From Pseudomonadota bacterium (GTDB lineage Bacteria > Pseudomonadota > Gammaproteobacteria > Burkholderiales > Burkholderiaceae): a DNA stretch of 64,000 nucleotides. The DNA is taken from positions 45,063 through 109,062 of the forward strand of contig CAUJJP010000071.1 in NCBI GenBank assembly GCA_963205525.1, given 5' to 3'. Numbering within the stretch: the stretch's first letter is position 1; every line of letters begins with the position of its first letter. The position numbers and the translations under genes were made by a program. Below, in pieces: positions 58,759 to 64,000 of the stretch. The notes under the pieces are model-generated. The model had not been told where the DNA came from, did no database searches, and saw only the letters and a list, made by a program, of their open reading frames with translations.

Positions 58759-60930
58759 TCAGGCCACCGACTGCGGGCGCAGCCAGGCGGTCACGGTGGC
58801 GCGCAGGCCGGCGACGAAACGCTCCCAGGCGCCGGCGTTCTTCACCACCTCGGCACGGTAGAAGCTCGGGCACAGGGTGGCGGCGTGGGCATTGGCGCCG
58901 CACAGGCCGCAGCCCACGCAGCCGTCGATCACGGTGGCCACCGGGTCCACGCGCAGCGGGTCGGGGTTGTCCTTGATGGTGAGCGTCGGGCAGCCCGACA
59001 GGCGTATGCACTCGTGGTCGCCGCTGCACACGTCCTCGTCGACGCCGTACTTCACGCGCTCCACGCGCTCGCCGCGCTTGAGCTGGCCGGCGACGAAGGG
59101 CTTGAGCCGGCGCTGGCGCTCGAGCTGGCACTCGCCCTCGGCGATGATGACCTTCAGGCCGTTGAAGTCGGTGGTCAGCGCGTCCTCCACCGTGTGCCGC
59201 ATCTGGTCCACCTCGTAGGTGTAGACGGTGCGCATCCACTGCACGCCCAGACCCTTGAGCGTGCCCTCTATGGTCTGGTTCTTGTGCACCAGGCTCTGGT
59301 GCACGACGGCGTTGCGCTCGGCCTCGGCCTTCGCCTCGTCGTCCGGCGTGCTGATGATTTCCTGCGTGCCGGTGGCCGAGGTGTAGCCGTTCTTCAGGAT
59401 GATGAGGACCGCGTCGTCGCCGTTGAACAGCGCCGCCTGCACCCCGGTGAGCAGGCCGTTGTGCCAGAAGCCGCCGTCACCCATGATGGCCAGGGTGCGG
59501 CGCGACATCACCGGCCCGACGCCGGCGCGGCTGGCCAGGCTCATCCCGAAGCCGAGGATGGAGTGCCCGGAGTTGAAGGGCTCGAAGGTGGCGAAGGAAT
59601 GGCAGCCGATGTCGGCCGCCACGTGCACGCGCCCGACCTCCTTTTGCGCGAGCTTGAGGGCGGCGAACACCGGTCGCTCCGGGCAGCCGACGCAAAAGCC
59701 CGGCGGGCGCGCCGGCAGCTCGGCCACCGGCACGTCGCTGCGGCGCGCCGCGTTGTCGGCCAGCCAGCGTTGCGCGCGCGCCGTGTCCACCTGTGGCAGG
59801 TATTTCTCGCACAAAGCCAGCAGGCCCTGGACCAGGGTCTCGACCGTGTACTCGCCGGCCGGCTGCAGCATGTCCTTGCCGTGCACCGCGGTGTTCAGGT
59901 CGAGCCGGCGCAAGCCCTGCACGACGTCCTTCTCGATGAACTCCGGCGTCCCCTCCTCCAGCACCAGCACGGCGCGCTTGCCGGCGGCGAAGGCGCCGAT
60001 CTGGCGTGGCACCAGCGGGTAGACGACGTTGAGCACGTGGATGGGGATGCGGCTGGCGCCGAAGGCGTCCGCGAGTCCGATCTCCTGCAGCGCGCGCTGC
60101 AGGGTGTTGAAGATGCCGCCCTGCACGATCAGGCCGACCTCGCTCAGGTCCACGCCCGCGCCGTCGAAGGTCTCGTTCAGCCCATGCTGCTCGATGTAGG
60201 CCTGCGCCGCGGGGATGCGCTGCTCGACCTTGAGCTTTTCGTGGCGGAAGGTGACCGGCGGGTGCGACAGCTTGGCGTAGTCGAAGGCCGCCGGCTCCTC
60301 GATCCAGGCGTGGGTGCCGTGGCGCGGCGCCACGTTGTCCCGGGTCTGGAAGCTGCCGCGCACGTGGCAGGCGCGGATGCGCAGCCCCAGCATCACCAGC
60401 ATGTGGCTGGCCTCGCTGAGCGCGAACGCGTGCTCGACGCTGTCGACCATGGTCTGCAGGTCCGGCCGCGGGTCGAACAACGCCATCGTGCTCTTCATGG
60501 CGAAGGCGTGGGTGCGCTCCTGGACCACGCTGGCGCCTTCGCCGGTGTCCTCGCCGACGACGATCAGGGCACCGCCGGTGACGCCGGGCGAGGCCAGGTT
60601 GGACAGCGCATCGGCGGCGACGTTGGTGCCGACGATGCTCTTCCAGGTCACGCAGCCACGCAGCGGGTAGTGCAGGCTGGCGCCCAGCATGGCCGCCGCC
60701 GAGGCCTCGTTGGAGCAGGCCTCAACGTGCACGCCCAGGGTGTCCACATAGGGCTTGGCCTGCACCATCACGTCCAGCAGGTGCGACACCGGCGCCCCCT
60801 GGTAGCCGCCGATGTAGGACACGCCGGACTGCAGCAGCGCCTTCGTGATGGCCAGGATGCCCTCGCCATGGAAGGTCTGGCCGGCGCCGAGCTTGAGCTG
60901 CTTGATCTGTTCGGTGAACTGGACTTCCAT
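58759..60930 (-). CDS. Indolepyruvate ferredoxin oxidoreductase, alpha-type subunit (thiamine diphosphate)
   Basis: 723 residues. GEGILAITKALLQSGVSYIGGYQGAPVSHLLD (pyrimidine domain), VGEDTGEGASVVQERTHAFA, then the thiamine-diphosphate site IMGDGGFWHNGLL with NDDAVLIILKNGYTSATG. Cys clusters are in RPPGFCVGCPERP and near the C-terminus CSGDHECIRLSGCPTL and CVGCGLCG, for iron-sulfur centres. It pairs with the following gene. The divergent LysR gene at 61127 is the probable regulator. Confidence 0.9.
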   Translation of the reverse strand: MEVQFTEQIKQLKLGAGQTFHGEGILAITKALLQSGVSYIGGYQGAPVSHLLDVMVQAKPYVDTLGVHVEACSNEASAAAMLGASLHYPLRGCVTWKSIVGTNVAADALSNLASPGVTGGALIVVGEDTGEGASVVQERTHAFAMKSTMALFDPRPDLQTMVDSVEHAFALSEASHMLVMLGLRIRACHVRGSFQTRDNVAPRHGTHAWIEEPAAFDYAKLSHPPVTFRHEKLKVEQRIPAAQAYIEQHGLNETFDGAGVDLSEVGLIVQGGIFNTLQRALQEIGLADAFGASRIPIHVLNVVYPLVPRQIGAFAAGKRAVLVLEEGTPEFIEKDVVQGLRRLDLNTAVHGKDMLQPAGEYTVETLVQGLLALCEKYLPQVDTARAQRWLADNAARRSDVPVAELPARPPGFCVGCPERPVFAALKLAQKEVGRVHVAADIGCHSFATFEPFNSGHSILGFGMSLASRAGVGPVMSRRTLAIMGDGGFWHNGLLTGVQAALFNGDDAVLIILKNGYTSATGTQEIISTPDDEAKAEAERNAVVHQSLVHKNQTIEGTLKGLGVQWMRTVYTYEVDQMRHTVEDALTTDFNGLKVIIAEGECQLERQRRLKPFVAGQLKRGERVERVKYGVDEDVCSGDHECIRLSGCPTLTIKDNPDPLRVDPVATVIDGCVGCGLCGANAHAATLCPSFYRAEVVKNAGAWERFVAGLRATVTAWLRPQSVA

Positions 60931-60958
60931 GCCGGGGCTCCGCTTAAAAGGGCGCACA

Positions 60959-61030
60959 GGAACACGCCGGGCCGTCCCGGGATTCCCCGACCTCCACCGG
61001 TGGCGGGCTGGCTGCAGCCCGGCCGCGGGG
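60959..61030. repeat. Dispersed intergenic repeat, diverged copy C
   Basis: Shares ACGCCGGGCCGTCCC and GCGGGCTGGCTGCAGCCCGGCC with copies A and B but the AAGGAAAC part has decayed to AGGAACAC. It lies between the divergent iorA-type and LysR genes. Confidence 0.7.
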
Positions 61031-61113
61031 CCGATCGCAGATCCGCAAGGCCTGCGATGCGCGCGACTCTAGGCGGCTTGCCGTCGCAGCGTCCATGCCG
61101 TGGGCTTTGCATC

Positions 61114-61119
61114 TACCAT
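61114..61119 (+). promoter_or_regulatory. -10-like element 7 bases before the LysR gene at 61127
   Basis: TACCAT, then GCACCGC, then ATG. No Shine-Dalgarno site. Confidence 0.4.
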
Positions 61120-61126
61120 GCACCGC

Positions 61127-62134
61127 ATGAATATCGGCGACATCGACCTGAACCTGCTGCATGTTTTTGCCGCAGTGCACCAAACGCGCAGCGTCAGCCG
61201 CGCCGCCGAGCGCCTGGGCCTGTCGCAGCCGGCGGCCAGCCACGCCCTGACCCGGCTGCGGCTGCTGCTGCGCGATCCGCTGTTCGTGCGCGCGCCCGGC
61301 GGCGTGCGCCCGACCCCGCGCGCCGAGCGCCTGGCGCCGCAGGTGGTGGCGGCGCTGCAGTTGCTGGACGCCGCGCTGCAGGAGAACGAGCACTTCGACG
61401 CCGCGCGCGCGCACCGGCGCTTCGTGCTGCACATGAGCGACATCGGCGCCGACGAATTCCTGCCGCTGCTGCTGCAGGACCTGGCGCGCGATGCGCCGGG
61501 CGTGACGCTGGAGGCGGTGCAACTGCCGCTGGACGCCATCGAAGGCGCGCTCGAGCGCGGCCAGCTCGACCTCGCGTTCGGCTACCAGCCCGACCTGCCG
61601 CTGGGCGAGCGCGCCGTGCTGCTCAGCGAGCGCTACGTCCTGCTGCTGCGCCGCGGCCACCCATTGGCGCACGCCCTGCAGGACCGCGCGGCGCTGGAGC
61701 GGCTGGAGTACATCGTCGTGCGCAGCCACACGGTGCCCGAGCGCGCGCTGCAGCAGCTCGGCCTGGAATCGCGCATCCGGCTCGCGCTGCCGCACTTCAT
61801 GGTCGTGCCGGCGATCCTGGAGACCACCGAGCTCGCGGTGGTCCTGCCTTCGCGCCCGGCGGCGCGCTTTGCCGAGCGCCACGCGGTGCAGGTGGCCGAT
61901 GTCGACCTGCGGCTGCCCAGCTTCGCGGTGGCGATGCACTGGCACTGGCGCCACAGCGCCGATCCCGGCCACCGCTGGCTGCGCCAGCGCGCGCAGGCGA
62001 TGCGTTTCGACCCGCTGGGACAGCCCGACGCCGCGCTCAGCCCGCCTCGCCCGACGCTCCCGGCGCCCCCGGCCACGGCAGCATCAGGGTCAGCCACAGC
62101 AGCTTCTGGAACTCGGGCCCGAAGCGGTCTATGA
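61127..62134 (+). CDS. LysR-family transcriptional regulator
   Basis: 335 residues. Winged helix IDLNLLHVFAAVHQTRSVSRAAERLGLSQPAASHALTRLR, then co-inducer domain of the NahR/NodD-like branch (VLHMSDIGADEFLPLLL). An ATG at 61118 would add three residues. The family fold ends near residue 305; the last 30 residues, Pro/Ala-rich, overlap the end of the antisense acyltransferase gene and are probably not conserved. It is divergent from the indolepyruvate oxidoreductase genes, its likely targets. Confidence 0.9.
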   Translation: MNIGDIDLNLLHVFAAVHQTRSVSRAAERLGLSQPAASHALTRLRLLLRDPLFVRAPGGVRPTPRAERLAPQVVAALQLLDAALQENEHFDAARAHRRFVLHMSDIGADEFLPLLLQDLARDAPGVTLEAVQLPLDAIEGALERGQLDLAFGYQPDLPLGERAVLLSERYVLLLRRGHPLAHALQDRAALERLEYIVVRSHTVPERALQQLGLESRIRLALPHFMVVPAILETTELAVVLPSRPAARFAERHAVQVADVDLRLPSFAVAMHWHWRHSADPGHRWLRQRAQAMRFDPLGQPDAALSPPRPTLPAPPATAASGSATAASGTRARSGL

Positions 62135-63482
62135 CCGCCTGCGGCTCGGGGCACAGGGCGCGGTCGGTGATGAGGCCGAACTGCACGCCACCGGCGTAGC
62201 TGAGGATGGACAGCCCGACCCCGATCTCGCCCGTCGCCGGCACCCAGAACATCATCTGCTCGAGCGTGCTGCCGCACAGCCGCAGCCGCTGCGCCGGCCC
62301 CGGCACGTTGGTCATCACCGCGGTCGCCTTCTGCGCGAACAGGCCCAACACCCAGTCCTGCGCCGGCTTCACCAGCAGCCCGGACAAGGCCAGCACGCCG
62401 AAGGCCATCAGCGGCTGGTAGCTGCCCTTGAGCTCGCTCATGCGCGCGCGCACAGCATAGACGCGCTCGACCGGGTTCGCGATGCCTATCGGCAGCACCA
62501 GCGGCGCCAGGCCGAAGCGGTTGCCCAGCTTCCAGGCCTCGTCCAGCGGCCGCAGGTTGACCGGCACCATGGCGCGGATCTGCTTGCCCGCGGGATCGTC
62601 GCCGCGCGCCGCGAGGTCGGCGCCCAGCGCCCCTGCGGCGCAGGCCAGCAGCACGTCGTTCACCGAGCAGCCCAGGCCGCGCCCGACCGCCTTCACCTCG
62701 TCCAGCGGCAGCGGCTCGCTCCAGGCCACCACCTTCTGGCCGGCCGGCCGGCGCTTGAGCAGGGTCGGCGAGTCGTCGGCCATCAGCGCCAGCGCGGCGG
62801 CGTCGCCCACCACCTGGGTGGCCAGCCGCGCCAGGTCCAGTGGCGAGGCGCTGCCGTCCTGCAGCTGGGCAAGCCAATGCAGCGACTTTGCCAGCCCGCC
62901 GCCGGAGGCCGCAATCGCGCGCGTCGTCAGCCCCGCCAGCGGCGCCAGCAGCGCACGGCCCAGCCAGTCCTCGTCGGGTGGCGCCGGCCGGGCGCGGCGC
63001 CGCGGCGGCGCGGCACCGCCGTCGGTCATGCCCAAAAGCACCGAGATCAAGGCGATGCCGTCGCCCACGCAGTGGTGCACGCGCGCGACCAGGGCGCTGC
63101 CGCCCTCGTAGTCGGCCACCAGGTGCATCTGCCACAGCGGCCGCGCCGGGTCCAGCGGCGTCATCGCCAGCTCGCCGCACAAGGCCTGCAGCGCCTGCCG
63201 CGGGCTGCACCCGGCGCTGCCGTCCAGCCGCGCGGCCAGCACGTGCTGCGCGATGTCGAAGGCCTCGTCTTCCTGCCACAGCGCGCCCATGCCGTCGTGC
63301 ACCGCCTTGCAGCGGAACTGCTCGTAGCGCAGCAGGCGTTGCGCCACGCGCGCGCGCAGCGCCTGCAGATCCAGCGCCGGGCGCAGCAGCCAGACGCCGA
63401 CGATGGTCATGCGGTTGACCTCGTTGTCCATCCGCAGCCAGGCGGTGTCCACGCGCGACATGCGCCTGACGGCAGCGGTCAT
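62037..63482 (-). CDS. Wax ester synthase / diacylglycerol acyltransferase (WS/DGAT family)
   Basis: 481 residues. The acyltransferase motif HHxxxDG is present as VHHCVGDG. MSRVDTAWLRMDNEVNRM at the start, PLWQMHLV, VNDVLLACAAGAL, RAMVPVNLRP and TNVPGPAQ are family landmarks. It makes wax esters or triacylglycerol from acyl-CoA at the membrane. It is divergent from an acyl-CoA-binding protein gene with 97 bases between, which fits neutral-lipid storage. Confidence 0.93.
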   Translation of the reverse strand: MTAAVRRMSRVDTAWLRMDNEVNRMTIVGVWLLRPALDLQALRARVAQRLLRYEQFRCKAVHDGMGALWQEDEAFDIAQHVLAARLDGSAGCSPRQALQALCGELAMTPLDPARPLWQMHLVADYEGGSALVARVHHCVGDGIALISVLLGMTDGGAAPPRRRARPAPPDEDWLGRALLAPLAGLTTRAIAASGGGLAKSLHWLAQLQDGSASPLDLARLATQVVGDAAALALMADDSPTLLKRRPAGQKVVAWSEPLPLDEVKAVGRGLGCSVNDVLLACAAGALGADLAARGDDPAGKQIRAMVPVNLRPLDEAWKLGNRFGLAPLVLPIGIANPVERVYAVRARMSELKGSYQPLMAFGVLALSGLLVKPAQDWVLGLFAQKATAVMTNVPGPAQRLRLCGSTLEQMMFWVPATGEIGVGLSILSYAGGVQFGLITDRALCPEPQAVIDRFGPEFQKLLWLTLMLPWPGAPGASGEAG

Positions 63483-63579
63483 GGCTTGCTCCTGGGGTGG
63501 GCGCTCTACAGTGGGCGGCACGATGCTGAGTAAGATGGCCGGCGTCAATCCGAGAGTTTCCCAGCACCCGGAGCCCCCC

Positions 63580-63834
63580 ATGGCCGATCTGAAAACCGCG
63601 TTCGACCAAGCCGTCGCCCAGAGCAAGCAGTTGCCCGAGAAGCCGGACAACATGACCCTGCTGAAGATCTACGCGCTGTACAAGCAGGCGACCCAGGGCG
63701 ATGTGCAGGGCAAGCGCCCGGGCTTCGGCGACATGGTGGGGCGCGCCAAGCACGACGCCTGGGCCGAGCTGCAAGGCCAATCCGCCGAGCAGGCGATGCA
63801 GGCCTACATCGATCTGATCGAAGACCTGAAGTAG
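63580..63834 (+). CDS. Acyl-CoA-binding protein
   Basis: 84 residues, complete ACBP fold: DLKTAFDQAVAQSKQLPEKPDNMTLLKIYALYKQATQGDV, then KRPGFGDMVGRAKHDAWAEL, with the CoA-contact Tyr, Lys and Trp positions. It carries acyl-CoA esters in the cytoplasm. Divergent from the WS/DGAT gene, suggesting joint use in lipid storage or turnover. ACBPs are scattered in bacteria. Confidence 0.93.
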   Translation: MADLKTAFDQAVAQSKQLPEKPDNMTLLKIYALYKQATQGDVQGKRPGFGDMVGRAKHDAWAELQGQSAEQAMQAYIDLIEDLK

Positions 63835-63875
63835 GCCGGGCGCTGGCCCGCAGCCACGCCCTCCTGAGAAACACT

Positions 63876-64000
63876 TCAGACTGACGCCGCGCAGGGCGGC
63901 GGCGTGGTTGGGGCGAGGTTGAATCCGAGCGCGGCGGCTCGGCGCTTGAGCGCCGCGACGGATCGCTCGCGCTGCTGCGCCTCGTAGCGCTGCTGGCCCT
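63876..64000 (-). CDS. C-terminal fragment of an unrecognised gene, possibly a transposase (runs off right edge)
   Basis: The last 41 codons of a minus-strand reading frame are present, ending CAASV-stop at 63876-63878. The segment YEAQQRERSVAALKRRAAALGF is basic and helical and reminds me of transposase C-terminal tails, but too little is in view to assign a family. No inverted repeat or target duplication can be seen at this side. Confidence 0.4.
   Translation of the reverse strand, partial: GQQRYEAQQRERSVAALKRRAAALGFNLAPTTPPPCAASV

Noticed and set aside
58705..62199. Very long plus-strand reading frame (over 1100 codons) across the indolepyruvate oxidoreductase region
   Set aside because: It is antisense to two well-recognised genes, has His/Arg/Gln-rich composition and no family motifs. 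At 70% GC long antisense frames are expected.

Overview
The window looks like about 64 kb of chromosome from a high-GC (roughly 70%) betaproteobacterium of the order Burkholderiales, probably near Comamonadaceae or the Rubrivivax/Leptothrix group. Three things point there: the gene order ispE / tRNA-Gln / prs / rplY / pth, the murA-hisG-hisD-hisC-hisB-hisH-hisA-hisF block, and a dispersed intergenic repeat of a kind I associate with that group. No rRNA operon, CRISPR array, prophage or complete insertion sequence was seen. Coding density is very high and no gene-free stretch exceeds about 220 bases.

Layout. 1-7.3 kb: edge of an MFS exporter, a small membrane methyltransferase, the RNase P RNA gene with an unusual hairpin insert, cysK, htpX, and a compact leftward group (LysR regulator, amino-acid-type ABC ATPase, pyrC, NYN-domain protein). 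7.3-13 kb: a MacB/Lol-like tripartite ABC exporter, an Atm1-like half transporter and an acyl-CoA thioesterase. 13.1-16.2 kb: a four-gene cassette (putative secreted Cys-containing protein, PqqD-like protein, HPr-kinase-like kinase, nucleotidyltransferase) that looks like an unassigned peptide/protein modification system. 16.4-24.7 kb: a beta-oxidation cluster (SDR, enoyl-CoA hydratase, thiolase, FadB-type fusion, DUF2147 protein, acyl-CoA dehydrogenase) under a TetR repressor with a clear palindromic operator. 24.9-38 kb: HNH protein, glycine-zipper lipoprotein, CAU-anticodon tRNA, hrcA, nadK-recN-rapZ-LON-domain protein, a dynamin-like GTPase coupled to mutY, mutM, and TPR protein-lolB. 38-42.9 kb: ispE, tRNA-Gln, prs, rplY, pth, small secreted protein, ferredoxin, coaD. 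43-51.6 kb: rsmD and the his operon headed by ibaG/murA, interrupted by a VapBC toxin-antitoxin pair. 51.7-57.2 kb: a DUF6502/DUF5666 pair, an ABC-2 exporter, a TetR regulator and a TPR protein. 57.3-63.8 kb: a two-gene indolepyruvate ferredoxin oxidoreductase, its likely LysR regulator, a wax ester synthase/DGAT and an acyl-CoA-binding protein. The right edge holds the 3' end of an unrecognised gene, possibly a transposase.

Two genome-style features run through the window. Many gene pairs are joined by ATGA/GTGA-type overlaps, implying translational coupling. Many first-in-unit genes have a -10-like hexamer ending only 6-8 bases before the start codon with no Shine-Dalgarno sequence between, which suggests leaderless or near-leaderless mRNAs.
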